Under the pieces are notes generated by a model. It had not been told where the DNA came from. It saw only the letters and a list, made by a program, of their open reading frames with translations, and ran no database searches. 35,000 bases of DNA, taken from positions 16,025,531-16,060,530 of the forward strand of contig NC_135559.1 of assembly GCF_964340395.1 (NCBI RefSeq). Direction: 5' to 3'. Positions 1-30,251 of the stretch are shown here, piece by piece. A program made the translations under genes and the position numbers. How positions within the stretch are numbered: the first letter of the stretch is position 1; each line of letters opens with the position of its first letter. The DNA is from Glandiceps talaboti. Its lineage: Eukaryota; Hemichordata; Enteropneusta; Spengelidae.

Positions 1-417
1 ACCCCCACCCCTTGTAACTAAATTAGCCAAAATTGAAAATGTTTCAGACAGCACAATCGAGTTCAAATCAGTATATAATAGTATGTAGTGCTATGAATAC
101 AAAGTCAGTATGTAGTTTATTTATTTTGTTGCCAAGTACTTTATTTTAGTGTCATGCATTTACTATGGCAAAAATTCCTTCATTTCTCGATTTGACAACT
201 AATTTTTTTTAGAAATATTTATATTTAGTGGTACAAACAGATTCATTAAAAGCAAAATCGTTTTTGTAGGACGAGAACTAAAATGGCCCCACCCCCAAAG
301 TAAAAGAATTTCGTTCTTTTCCTCCATTGAAATATTGATCTCACCCTTTACTTCCTCCATATGTGACAGTACTTGATTCAGCAGAATCTCATCCTATATA
401 TGTGTTTTCTTTCACAG

Positions 418-551
418 AACTTCATGTACTTCGAGATGACATAAATAAAACACATCCAAGTGTGCGAAGGACCAAGACTGAGACATCGGATTGCATCATA
501 ATTTCGGGAAACCAGAAGAGAAATTCCTTCATTATTGATGAGACTATATAA
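418..551 (+). CDS. Probable last coding exon of an unidentified gene
   Basis: This looks like the final exon of a gene that begins left of the window. A pyrimidine-rich acceptor (tgttttctttcacag) ends at 417. The reading frame that opens two bases into the exon runs to TAA at 549-551 and encodes about 44 residues, beginning LHVLRDDINK and ending NSFIIDETI. An AATAAA signal follows at 578-583, only 27 bases after the stop. The peptide is rich in Lys, Arg, Ser and Thr (for example SVRRTKTETSD), as in a cytoplasmic tail, but I do not recognise the family. No other exon of this gene is visible in bases 1-417. It would converge on the 3' end of EIF4E2. The splice and poly(A) signals support it, but it could still be a chance ORF. 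Confidence 0.4.
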
Positions 552-577
552 ATAATCATAAAGCGATTTTGAAAACA

Positions 578-583
578 AATAAA
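578..583 (+). terminator. Candidate poly(A) signal AATAAA
   Basis: An AATAAA hexamer lies 27 bases downstream of the TAA stop at 549-551. The spacing suits a very short 3' UTR for the candidate last exon just upstream. Confidence 0.35.
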
Positions 584-3035
584 ACAAAAAAATTCAGAAA
601 ACTGTAAAAAATAAATCCATAAGTTTATAGAAGAAGTGTATGTTAGTGTGAAAAGAGGATAAATTTACAAAAAGATCTGCGTATAACTTAATATGTATTC
701 AGTTTTATTGACCGTGTTATGTTATCATAGCATCTTGCCATATGATGCATGAGACGAGAAGAACGAAGCATTCATATTATATTTCATGTATATAGCAATT
801 TTATATTTTTTTGTCAATAGACAGTATGAGTTTGTACAGTCAACAGTAAATGCCCTTTAAGACACGATATAATATCTAAGTAGACAACATTGTTTTATCA
901 TGTACATTTAAGTCCAAAATCATACAATATGAAGTATATAAACTTTGTGTAATATACCATACCAGTTATTAGCAAATGAATAGATAAACGTGGATATAAA
1001 TTATAATATCCCTCATCTTTACACTGGATAGCTCCAAACTGAATTAAAATATTGATATCGTTAAATTATTCATATCTTTTTTGTTTGGGAAGTTTTATGA
1101 TGACCGTTATTTTTTCTTGATTTTTACATGAAAATTAATGACCAGCATTTAGTTTTCTTTTCCTATATAATAATTTTATGGTTTTAAAAACTATAGTTTA
1201 TTTCCGAAAAATAACAAATCTCGAGTAAAAAATTGCAATATTGGCGACATAACCAAGCTTATATCCAACATTTACAATATATAAATAACATCATTGCATA
1301 TTCCAATTTTCAATCCAATTTATATTGTCAATTTTACATGTCATTATGTCTTGGCCTCTGTAACATGTTTAGTGATCGATCTGGCAATCTTTGGAGAAAA
1401 TGCACACCAGGTCGACAACCCAACTAGGTACTGAGGGTAGTTGTATATAACTTGTACAAGAATTTATCGTTTGATTGTTAGGCATCACTGAAAATCCAAA
1501 TGTATTACTTGTGTACCATAGCGTGATTTAGAACATAGACAGTGGATCCCTCCACCGCCTATGGTAAGAACTGAGATAAAATGAAGTTGACGTGCTAGAG
1601 CCTTATCCAATACTTGACGGTTTAACATTGAAGGTTTGGCCCGGTGTTCTTTAGGTGTGTGTTGATTATGTCCCAGACCATGTTTGGTGGTCTGAGATTA
1701 TATGGTTAACTTCTGTAGCCAATACATTAACAAGAAATAACAGAACTGATGCAGCATTTTACTAGACATTTCCATTGTTTTGTATAAAAGCATAGCCCTT
1801 CCGTGGACGGTCTACGATAAAAGGTACACTGCTTTGTAATGTGTGCTACCAAGATAAAACTTACCTCAACAACTACAGAGAAGAAAAATCTGTAAATTTC
1901 AAATCATCAAGCAATTTATCCCTGGTGTGAGGCTATGAAAGGCCATTCAAAAAGTAGAATACATGAATATTATAATATACATTTATATTTGTTGAATGCA
2001 CTGGGTACATTTCCTAATCAGAAGCTACAATGTCCAAAGAGTAAACCCTCAAACTAATACTAATACTGAGACGCCATCTCTTTTCCAGAATAATACAAAT
2101 GATTCTAAATCAAGATCACCACTGTACACCATTGCTTAAGTATGCCAAGTTCAATGTTAGGAGGATATGACGTCACGCATTCTCAGAATGACCACCAGAG
2201 GGCAGTTCAAAATGGTCAATATGGCGATACACATGAACTTGCAAAATCTGACTTTTAAAATTTATTCAAAAGTTATACAGATGATATTTAGAGTAGTATA
2301 AATCAACAGTCGAACATTGAATCAATCTCACATTCTTCTAGTTGTCCGAGTATCAATCAAGACATTATTATTAAGACATTATTATTAAGATATTAGTTCT
2401 TCTGGTTGTCTTGAGTATCAATCAAGACACGTCAAATTGTTCTTTTGGTGAACTTTTACTGCATGTAGCTAGCCATTGAAGTATACCTACACAATACAAA
2501 TGTAGACTTTTCTCTCTTATTTACTTGATGTAGAGATTACAGTAAGTAAATAAATTTGTTAAACAAACTTCTGTGAGTGAGTGTGTATGTATGTATGTAT
2601 GGATGCGTGCATTTAACATTAACTTGATACAAAATGTGAATAAGGTCTTCAAGGTATTTAACAGAATTTTCTCAAATGTATGACAATGGTGTTATGAACT
2701 TCTGATACTAGTAATTCTTTTCTAAATATGACAACTACTTTCAATTTCAACTCTTACTACTTAAACTTTTAGTTGTCAGATGTTTCAAGTAAACACTGAT
2801 TTTCCCTCAGAAATATTTTTAAGTTCATAAATTTAACTTCATTTCTACACCAACAAATACTAGTAGCTCACCAAAGCTTTCACCAGGTATCCATGACTAC
2901 CATGGCTTTGTCAGTGTGTCTTGACACATGCAGGACTTTCGACAATCATCCCAAATTTGGGAAAATGATAACATCCCCTATCACAGTTCATTGAGGGGTA
3001 ATGAAGTCCATATATGAATTGCTTCCTTCACCACG

Positions 3036-3065
3036 CCCCCCCCCCCCCCCCCACACACACACACA
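3036..3065. repeat. Poly(C) run followed by (CA)n
   Basis: About 17 consecutive C bases run directly into a short CA dinucleotide tract. On the minus strand this is a long G run next to TG repeats. Confidence 0.85.
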
Positions 3066-3204
3066 GCCCCAGTTCACAATCCAAAACTTTCACATTGTCT
3101 GGGTCAAATGAATATCCTGGGTGGATATCTTTATTGGACTATATTCCTTTCCTAAGATCAACTGTATTGAGTAATACAAAATCACATAGTTACACGATGA
3201 CAGA

Positions 3205-3304
3205 TACTGTACATACATAGATAGATAGATACATAGATACACTGACACACACACACACATACATACATACTGGTATGCACACATATGCACACACACACAC
3301 ACAT
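3205..3304. repeat. Compound GATA / TACA / CA microsatellite
   Basis: The segment holds tagatagatagatacatagatac, then (CA)n, (TACA)n and a second (CA)n block, with short interruptions. The ORFs crossing it are low-complexity artefacts. Confidence 0.8.
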
Positions 3305-3777
3305 ATATTGCTTCATTTTTGTGTGTGCAATTTTTCAGTTTTCAGCTAGTTCTAAAAGACTAATTTTCAGTAACTACCAGACTGGTACCATTGTGGCTAT
3401 GTACAAGAAGGCGTTTTAGTCACTACTTATTTTTGTGTTTTTGTCTTCCAGTGAAATATGCAAAAATAAGTCTTTAGCGAAAATTTCCAGGTTTACAATA
3501 TGCCCTCCTGAACCTTTGACATCAAATCTAAGTAATTCTAGGTTAGACATATGCACATTTAATAACCCTATTATGAATTACCAGCTCAATGAACACAAAG
3601 GTACCATAGAAATGTATACACAATAATCACAAGTGATCCTCTTCAATCACATTGACTGAGCACGGACTTGTTTAAAGTTTACTGTGAGATGTTGTTTGTG
3701 AGACATCTGTACTGAATTCCATAAAATGACAAACGAAATCACACATTGAAGAAATTGAAAAATTTTAGAAACAATTT

Positions 3778-3783
3778 TTTATT
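3778..3783 (-). terminator. Candidate poly(A) signal of EIF4E2
   Basis: TTTATT on the plus strand reads AATAAA on the minus strand, about 630 bases beyond the EIF4E2 stop codon. It is plausible as the 3' UTR end, but other signals further on cannot be excluded. Confidence 0.25.
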
Positions 3784-4412
3784 GACAGATGACGACTTAA
3801 AAATAAAGGATACATTCTTTTATGGTTTTCTTTCTAATACATAGGTTTTGAACTAACTATTGTGTTACAACAGGGTGCTAGCTATGAACACAAAGTCAAC
3901 TATGATTACTATATATATGTATAACTTACATATGGGTAGTTTCTCAAAAACAAAATGCTATACAACAGGTCTGTAATGGAGAACAATATCCAATTCTTTG
4001 ATATGGGGGGTGATCAGTCTGAACCAAATTCTCTTAAAACTTTAGAGAACAGGGGGTGTTACATACATCCACAGAGAAATCAGTTTCATCGCCTGCCATT
4101 TTCCAATCCGATATGTACACAAAATAGATGGTTGCAACGTAATTGCTTTCAGGAATGTTAGTGTAGTTGCCCCCTGTCGTCTTTGGTTTGTATGAGACAT
4201 GTCCTGATACACTTACAGACTACAGTACTTTGCATTTAACTGCTAACTTTTCATTGAACTGCTAACTTTGCATTGAACTGTTAGCTTTGTATGATAAACG
4301 GTTTCTGAGGTCTAAAGAGAACCATCCTGTTGGTGAAAAAAAGAAGAAGATACCGTTGTAATTTTTTGGATGTTGAAAAAAATTAGGATCTAACATTTCA
4401 TCGGTTTGTGAA

Positions 4413-10478
<6,066 letters not shown>

Positions 10479-10711
10479 CTATGGGCAGTGATAAAATGTA
10501 AATATTAAGCGGAATGTAAAATTTCTAAAACCACAGAGCGCAAGTAAACAGACATACTACTCTTCTCTAATTGTAATACTAAAAGTACGCATGCGCAAGG
10601 TATCAACAGTAACGGAATCTCTGGTTGGTTAAATTTGACCCCTTTTTGTTTATAACTACATTACACGCTATTCTATTGGTTTCGAAATGAGAGGTCAATT
10701 TATCAGGAAAA
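10479..10711. promoter_or_regulatory. Bidirectional promoter between EIF4E2 and MED4
   Basis: Only 233 bp separate the divergent start codons. The block holds an NRF1-like palindrome (acgcatgcgcaa, 10587-10598), an inverted CCAAT box (ATTGG, 10675-10679) and a YY1-like AAAATGGCGAC over the MED4 start codon. I see no TATA box at a suitable place. These sites are typical of divergent housekeeping promoters. Transcription start sites are not known, and part of the block must be 5' UTR of both genes. Confidence 0.75.
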
Positions 10712-13700
10712 ATGGCGACGTGCATCAATACCAAAGCGAAACTGTTAACCCTTGTTGAAGAAGCGGAGTCGTTAACGAGGTTTGTAAACACGTCAAACTT
10801 GTCTTCCCAAATTTTCAATGAATAGAAAATCAAACTATTTATCGTACTTCATAGTTTGTTCGTTGTTCAAGGTAAATTGCAGGGAGGAAAGAATTGCTTG
10901 GAGGATTGACTTCTTTATATTTCTTGAAAACAACCTGATGTGATGTGCTTTGTTTATGTTCTCAAAAAATGTGACCTTTTCCATAAATAAGTCAGTATCT
11001 GGAATTCGGGCTATAAATATGTACATATGCCCCGACCCCTTACATTTATTTTTTACATGTATTCTGGTAAATTTTATTACGGTACACAATATGTTTCGAA
11101 AGAGGACGCCCTCTATACTACATGTATATATAGGAATTACATGTAAAATATATCAAAACAAGATTTTCAGGTTTCAGTGTATTGTACAGTATGTTTCTAC
11201 ATCATGTGTGATATTGGAGTAGGGTTGGTAGCTGCAATAATTGTAGCATTTGTTATGATTTTGACAGTTTTTGTGCTTTTTTCGTTCTGTTGTTTAACCA
11301 GTTAAATGACAGAACGAAAAGAGGTAAAAAAATAGGGGAAATTAAAAACTCGAAATCATAACAAATGCCACAATTGCAGGTTTATGGATATTGGCCTGGG
11401 CATGGCATAGTGATAATAAAATACCACTATATGATTTTATTTACAGAGAGTTGACTGAAACTACAGGTGCATTGAGAGCTCAGAGAACAACCAATCCAGA
11501 AGAACCACAGGTAATAAATAGTTGGTACCGCACTTTGATTTCCTGATAACATAAACATCCCAAAGGGCACTTGTACATTACATACATTTACCACACAATT
11601 TTAGTATACAAATACACATGTAATACATACAATGGTATTTGCAAAAACACTGAATTGTAACTGTGATTCATGGTTTACAATGGGTAACTAACTGTCATTT
11701 CAGCACCTAACCCTATATCGGCAATAGACATTTCACCTTCTCCCCTATATATTTCAACTCTGTACCCAAGACAGTTACATGTATGGTTAGGGTTAGCATT
11801 AGTATTAGTTTGTGAAAGAAGGACCACACTATTTAATTAGTAGTGCCGATTTGCTTTGGATAGTGGTGCCAAGTCATCTTGGATAGACATAGTGGTGCTA
11901 AAACATCTTGGTTAGTGCTACAAAACATCCAAAGTGGCACCTAAACATCTCGGGCCAAAACGGACAGGCACCGAAATATCTAGAAACTGGTTTACGATGT
12001 ACCCCTGGCATGGAAGCAGAAGAATGATACCTATAATACTGATGATGCTACATGTATGAATGAATCTCGGAAGGATTTTATCATACACTGTACATACAAT
12101 AAAGCCCTTCTATCATGTTTGTGTCTACCTATGAAGCATTTCCCTTCACACCAATATTTTCCCAACCAGACTATTCAGGAAATAAAATACTATATATATA
12201 AGATACATGTACTATGAAGATATAACAAATACAGTTTCAATGCTCAATTATTAAACAGTGAACAACTTCTTTTTGGAGAAATGTAATAAAACAGAATGAC
12301 CATAGAGTTACACCATGTTGCTACTGGAGTGGTACATGTAGCAATATTTAGTTAAATGAGAGGATGAAGATAAATTCTACATGTAAATAATTTAATATGT
12401 ACCTGAATATAGCATCTAATGACTGCCTCTTATTCTTTATTAAAATGTACATACTGAAAACATGTATTTGGACATTTTTGTGTCTGTTATTTTCTTCTCT
12501 GGTCATAGCTAATCGATGCTTTGGTGAAAAAGGATGAAGAAATCAGGGCAACTTTGAAGCAAGCAGAGTCTCAGGGAGAGACGCAGAAAGAGATGGAACA
12601 ACTAGAAGAGGAGATTGACAGACGAGATTTAGAGATTAGACAACTACAGAAACACTTGAAAGAGGCTGAACATATATTAGTAAGTACATGTATTAGTGTA
12701 ATGTAGTAGCCTGTTTGCTGTACTGTTGTGTTACAATAGCTGTCATTGTACATCCTAGCTGTCAAAACCAACTAGCTTGTGCTGAGAACCATTAGAACTG
12801 ATTACAGTCCAAGTAAATGGGTGTACAACATACAGCTAAAGGTAAAACAAATAACCAAACAAACAAACAAGACTGTTTAAAGTAGTATTTTTAATTTTTA
12901 ACTATCTTCAGGTCAAGTTCGTGTAAAAGACAGGGCCATTGCATGATTAGGGTTAAAAAAAAAAATTGTATGTGACAGGTTTTTACCTCAGGGTACTATT
13001 AAAGTTAGGACTATTTTTTTTCAAGGCAAAATGATTCGATATGTGGTATGCAGTAAGATTTAGAATTGGAAATATATAAGTAGTTGTACTAACATATGAT
13101 ATCAATTCTCAAACTTCATTCTCTGACTCCATCAAATGACTGCATTGCCTTTCAGGCTACTGCCATTTATCAAGCCAAGGAGAAACTGAAGACTATTGAC
13201 CAAGCTGATAAAAACAGTGTAGAGGTTGATCACCTTATTAAATATGCACATCATATTAGTGCAACCAATTCAGTAGCAGCACCGTTGACATGGGCACCAG
13301 GTAGGCAGTCATTAAATCTTATCATTCACAAACAACTTTGTTTACATAATAGCAAACCAGTCAAAGGACATCAAGAAATCTTGAGGTACATGTATATTGG
13401 AGTGTTAGTTATTCAACTTATCAAAGGTGGAAAACCCCATTGAAGAGACATAAACCAAGTTTATTCATTTTAGTGAAATTTGTCCATTTGACGATACGTG
13501 GAGAGAGATTGTAGAAAACAAGCACGTCATTAATAACTAATATGTCACCATGTTATTGTTAACATTGCCATGACCATTTTAATACCATTGAAGACATACA
13601 TCAATATTACATCACACTAGATCTGTGTATCATTATTTTTAATGCTATTAGTACATTTTGCAAACCATCCGGACTAAAAAATTCTTATAGCTCAGTGTGT

Positions 13701-14480
13701 GCCATACTAAGTTAAGTATGTACCTACTTGACACCCTTACAGGAGATCCTAGAAGACCATATCCAACCGATATGGACATGAGAATGGGTGTCCTGGGTAA
13801 AATGAGTAACCTACCTGCTGTAAATGGTCACCAAAATGGAACTACAGAGGGCGCTACAGGGGGAGCATTTAATACACAAATGCCAGGTAGGAGACAAACT
13901 CTTAGAGTTGATTTTGCAATATCTTTATTTCATACACTGTAGACCTCATAATATCACATTTCTTTCACTTCAGTAATAATGAAGTTATTCACTTCTCTTG
14001 TTACATCAGTAGTTTAAAATGTATTTAGCTCATCTTTTCAAGGAAAGTTGCCATCAACTCAAACGAATGAAGCCTTCTACCATATTTTAGGGGAGTAATT
14101 ATAAAGCCATTCCAGAAACCATAGGGCTTAAAGGGCCCAGTAACTAGAGGGTACTTTACTGTATTAGTTTGAAAAAAGGCAAATGCCAAAATAGATTTCT
14201 ACACGGTCTTAAATCTTTGCATGGTCTGTCCAAATTTTATTAGTTATCAATAACACCCATAATAACATTTGTGTACTTCGTATGGATTTCTTCAACAGGT
14301 TTAGTATCCGGAGCATCAGGTTTGTTGTCGTGGCAACCATCAACTGATCACTCATCATCTGTCAGCCATAATAATGACACGGTTACAAACATGGACATCA
14401 GTCATTCCAAAGAGAATGAAGACGATGCAGAAATTATGTCAACAGACTCTAGTAGCAGCAGTTCTAGTGATAGTCCTTGA
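10712..14480 (+). CDS. MED4: Mediator complex subunit 4
   Basis: MED4 is a subunit of the Mediator middle module, which links transcription factors to RNA polymerase II in the nucleus. Coding exons are 10712-10779, 11447-11510, 12509-12679, 13156-13300, 13743-13886 and 14299-14480. All junctions are GT..AG with consistent phases, and the product is 257 residues against about 270 in human. The N-terminus is [12 protein letters not shown]. Residues 45-101 form the charged coiled coil, ending in LKEAEHIL as in human LKEAEQIL. The conserved core follows: [29 protein letters not shown], then [19 protein letters not shown] (from residue 150). The C-terminus keeps the human-like [19 protein letters not shown] tail. 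The start codon lies in a YY1-type context and no better upstream ATG exists. It is divergent from EIF4E2 and appears intact. Confidence 0.97.
11232..11380. mobile_element. Small inverted-repeat element in MED4 intron 1
   Basis: The left arm (tgtagcatttgttatgattt) is mirrored by aaatcataacaaatgccaca at the right, with a second pair around cgttctgttgtttaac and gttaaatgacagaacg. The 149-bp segment is palindromic almost throughout and is consistent with a MITE. It has no coding capacity. Confidence 0.7.
11511..12508. other. MED4 intron 2
   Basis: Intron of about 1 kb. It has several TACATGTA-type motifs and no other structure that I can see. A diverged direct repeat around 11855-11945 (the phrase gtggtgc...aaacatcttgg) is present. 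Confidence 0.7.
13301..13742. other. MED4 intron 4
   Basis: Intron of 442 bp between the exons coding ...LTWAPG and DPRRPYP. I see nothing else in it. Confidence 0.8.
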
Positions 14481-14663
14481 GAGATTATAATGTGTATTTT
14501 TCATAGTTCATTATGTTCAGAACAGTTACATCAGGTCAAAACGATGATATTCCTGAGTACATACATGTATGCAGACCACAAATGTACATGCATGTCTCTT
14601 GTGTTCTGATGCAGCAGTAAATTTTTCAATCATGAATTATATCAAGATCCTGAAGAATACTAA

Positions 14664-14905
14664 AGAACAACTTCAGTGATTGGCTGTTGTTAAAACAAAA
14701 TCAGTTGAATGACCAATGGGGAAATGTATTCCATGCTGGTTACTCAGTAAATATGTCTACAAAACCCAACATAGAAGATCTTCAGTGATTTGCTGGTTTT
14801 AAAATAGAATCAGCTGAATGGCCAATAGAGAAAGATGTACCATGTTACTATCTCAGAAAAGGATCTGCAAATCCCCAACAAAGAAGATCTTCAGTATTAA
14901 AGTAG
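14664..14905. repeat. 109-bp tandem repeat in the MED4 3' UTR
   Basis: The anchor cttcagtgatt occurs at 14671 and 14780, and a third partial copy (cttcagta) at 14889, so the period is 109 bp. Within the copies, aaatcagttgaatgaccaat and gaatcagctgaatggccaat correspond. It lies just after the MED4 stop and is likely transcribed. Confidence 0.8.
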
Positions 14906-15433
14906 AAGCAGTTGAAAAATAATCTTTTATTTATACTGGACAATTTAAGCAGATCGGTGCTTGTCTTTCAAGAAGTCCAGTGAGGGTCGTTAGGGGTTGA
15001 CTGACAGTGCAGGTGGAAACAGGAGTGCTCAGGAAAACCTGCATTGTTCAGTAGAGACAAACTGAACAAACCCTCATCTTATCTACAGCATGTCAAATTA
15101 AATCAAACCCAGATTAAGGCTGACACCCCAACTACATTATTGAGAGTAATAGCAAGCGGTTGAACAGCTCGACTGCTGACAATTTCAATAGCTGTTATGG
15201 TAGAACTATGACACATGACAAGACTGAGGACATACTTGAAAAGAAATATATGGCACACCAACATACTTCAGTAAACCAAAGAAGATTTGTACACAAGATA
15301 AATCAAAGTTATTTATTTCAAAGACATGAAAAGAGAGACTTTTGAAGTCGTTTACACCGTGACACATTTCATATTAGACACAGACAAGTCTTTATTTTTA
15401 CCCTATTGGACTTTGCAATAGTGTACCAACATA

Positions 15434-15672
15434 CAACTAGTAACACTGAAGTAAAGTACTTTCTCTATGTGCTACACAGTAACACCCATTTATAGCATTC
15501 ATATCAAGTGTAAAAGTATGTTTCAATTGGTTTATTTACAAGTCCAGCATGTGGCCTTTCTAATGTGGTCAATTAGCAAATGAAACAGTATACTTTTACA
15601 CTTGATATGGATGCTATAAATGATTGTGGTACATACAGAAAATGCTTTACTTCGGTGTTATGGGTTGTAACT
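15434..15672. mobile_element. Palindromic MITE-like element downstream of MED4
   Basis: The arms at about 15434-15528 and 15583-15672 are inverted copies: gcattcatatcaagtgtaaa on the left pairs with tttacacttgatatggatgc on the right, and the match continues outward through aacactgaagtaaag and ctttacttcggtgtt. The spacer is about 55 bp. There is no ORF. Confidence 0.8.
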
Positions 15673-15753
15673 GTAATGCAAATGATATTATACTGGCCTG
15701 TTATACATCACAGGGTTTTTATCTGTCTTGTTATTGACAGTATTTTGTAAGTG

Positions 15754-15759
15754 AATAAA
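15754..15759 (+). terminator. Candidate poly(A) signal of MED4
   Basis: AATAAA lies about 1.27 kb after the MED4 stop. If used, the 3' UTR would include the 109-bp tandem repeat and the palindromic element. Confidence 0.3.
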
Positions 15760-15779
15760 TTCATCAAGATTATGTTCTT

Positions 15780-16923
15780 AGTGACAACTGTGTGGTTTTG
15801 TAGTACATCAAAATGTGTGTACAATCTTTTGTTATGAATTCTTTTTTAAGTAACCAATACAGTCCGATAAATATCTGGGTGTAATATTTCTTGCCAAATG
15901 TTAATATTATATATATACTGGCAGATATACTGACAGGACTCATGATGCTCTGTTAACAGGGTGAAATCCAGAACTTTTGGAAACCCTTTGAGTTGAGTTT
16001 TGTTGAGACCATCCAGTTTTCATGTCTTATTGGCAGAAATGTGACACAGCTGCCACGTACCATACTTTATAGCGATACAAGCCTTACGACACTGTATAGG
16101 TAAGAGTTCAATATGAGAGATCTTCATGGATGAGTTTGGGTGGAGCAAAGGGGGGTCCAAACTTATCTTGAAGAAAAACATCTCATATCAAACTCTTACT
16201 GACTTGGATGTCAACCATTCGTTGGTTTGATTATTGACGGCATCAAATCTGTTACCCAGGGGTCCATGCAATAGTTTGTAGACATGAATTGTTAGCATGT
16301 CAGTGTGTTTGCCATTTGTAAGCCACTGTTCAATTGCTTTCAGGAAGACGTTTTCTTCATGAAATAGACAACTGTAGCAAACGAGCTGTGAAGATTGCTA
16401 TTGGTCAGTACATCGGCATGAATAACGGATGACTGCTAAAGCTCATGTGTTGAAAATGGGTACAGGATACTCACTTTTCATAATAATACCCATAACATAT
16501 ATGACGGCATTCATTGACATCGGTAGGAAAGCAGTGCAAGCAGCAAGCATTAGGAAAGCTGTGCAAGAGGCAAGGTAAATTGAATATTGGGCATCGTTGA
16601 CAAATTTTGCATAATGCCATTTTACACATCCATATATTGGTAATTACCATAAATGAATACTAATGAGCCTTGCATTTTACAGTGTGTGCTGAAAGTTGGT
16701 GAAGCTACGTAGAGGTATATAAGTGAGGTCTGTTTTCATTTTATGACCTGTGTGTTGTTTATGTGTCCATACTTGGATTTTTCAGAACTATTAGATACAT
16801 CAGATAACATGCCATATATGACAGGTATGTATATACAGTAAACTATTGTCAACAGACAACAGACCAGTCTTGGGTATATATATGCTAAATAAGCAGCTTA
16901 GCTATTCATAATACACTATATTT
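15780..16923. other. Convergent intergenic region, MED4 to PRSS16-like
   Basis: It lies between two 3' ends and contains no exon that I can recognise. Apart from the hairpin at 16100-16200, there is a 27-bp duplication at 16524-16577 (taggaaagcagtgcaag / taggaaagctgtgcaag). Confidence 0.6.
16100..16200. mobile_element. Short inverted repeat, about 100 bp
   Basis: The left end (gtaagagttcaatatgagag) pairs with the right end (catctcatatcaaactctta) and the arms run about 40 bp each. This looks like a compact MITE or a strong hairpin. Confidence 0.65.
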
Positions 16924-25181
<8,258 letters not shown>

Positions 25182-25535
25182 GTTGCATGTGTTGTCTGCT
25201 AGCTGTTATGTGCAGGCGTGACTGTCACATGACTCGATCAGGTGACCACTCCAAAAAGGGGTGTCTCCTCAATCTGACAATCACTAGCACTGTGTAGATA
25301 TGTCCGTACGCACAGGGCCAGGGACACGTATTATTGCTCAGATTGACGTTTTCTTATTTTTCAACTCACTAAAAAAATCTTTAGATACCTACTAAAAATG
25401 TAAATATTGGACGTACTTTAATCTTTATATGTTATATTATGTTCTGGCGAACGACATTTCCAAGCCAGAAAGCTAAGTGTATGTATGTTGGATGTTGGTC
25501 AGAAAAGTGTATCAGATGTACCGACAATGCTATGT

Positions 25536-25805
<270 letters not shown>

Positions 25806-26124
25806 AAATCCACAGAGACACGTATTATATATATTGCTTAGATTGCTATTTCCTTACGAAATTATCACACGAATCCTGCTACTACAAATGTACCAATATA
25901 TACCGTCTATACAGTAGAAGACAGTTCTTTCCATAATATAATCATGCCAGAACGTTGTTATATTTAGGCCTGCAGATAAGGAAAACAATAATCTAAGAAA
26001 TACTACGTGCCCCTATGATCAAATCAACCACAACCAACACCACCATCTCCAAAAATCACCATGTATCTCCATGGCGACCCACAAAAATAACAAATGAAGC
26101 ACCATATACAGCATTATAGTAAAT

Positions 26125-26130
26125 TTTAAT
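26125..26130 (-). terminator. Candidate variant poly(A) signal (ATTAAA) of the ASMT-like gene
   Basis: TTTAAT on the plus strand gives ATTAAA on the minus strand, about 145 bases after the stop codon. Confidence 0.35.
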
Positions 26131-26272
26131 GTACAAAATCATTTACATATCCACAAAAAAAAAACATGAAGAACAATACAAATGGAAAATGGAAACTTGG
26201 TAAAATGACGTAAATAAAATATTGATATAATAAGTATATATATATGATAAAATGTCCATAATAGTTATATAT

Positions 26273-30243
<3,971 letters not shown>

Positions 30244-30251
30244 TGTGTTAT

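Larger units (their letters stand above)
600..3777. other. Intergenic stretch without a recognisable gene
   Basis: This is AT-rich sequence with many stops in all frames, and I see no exon with family resemblance. It holds a short imperfect direct repeat at about 2336-2440 (two copies of a unit containing gtatcaatcaagaca, separated by an ATTATTAAG duplication), a TATG/TG-rich patch near 2575-2610, and the C and CA tracts listed separately. It separates two convergent transcription units. Confidence 0.5.

Noticed and set aside
2336-3304. Possible CRISPR-like array in short direct repeats
   Set aside because: These are microsatellites and one imperfect duplication, with no regular repeat-spacer structure, in animal DNA.
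16501-16578. Short frame with a repeated RKAVQ motif ahead of a gtaaat donor-like site
   Set aside because: The 27-bp duplication makes it look coding, but there is no acceptor, no partner exon and no homologue that I know.
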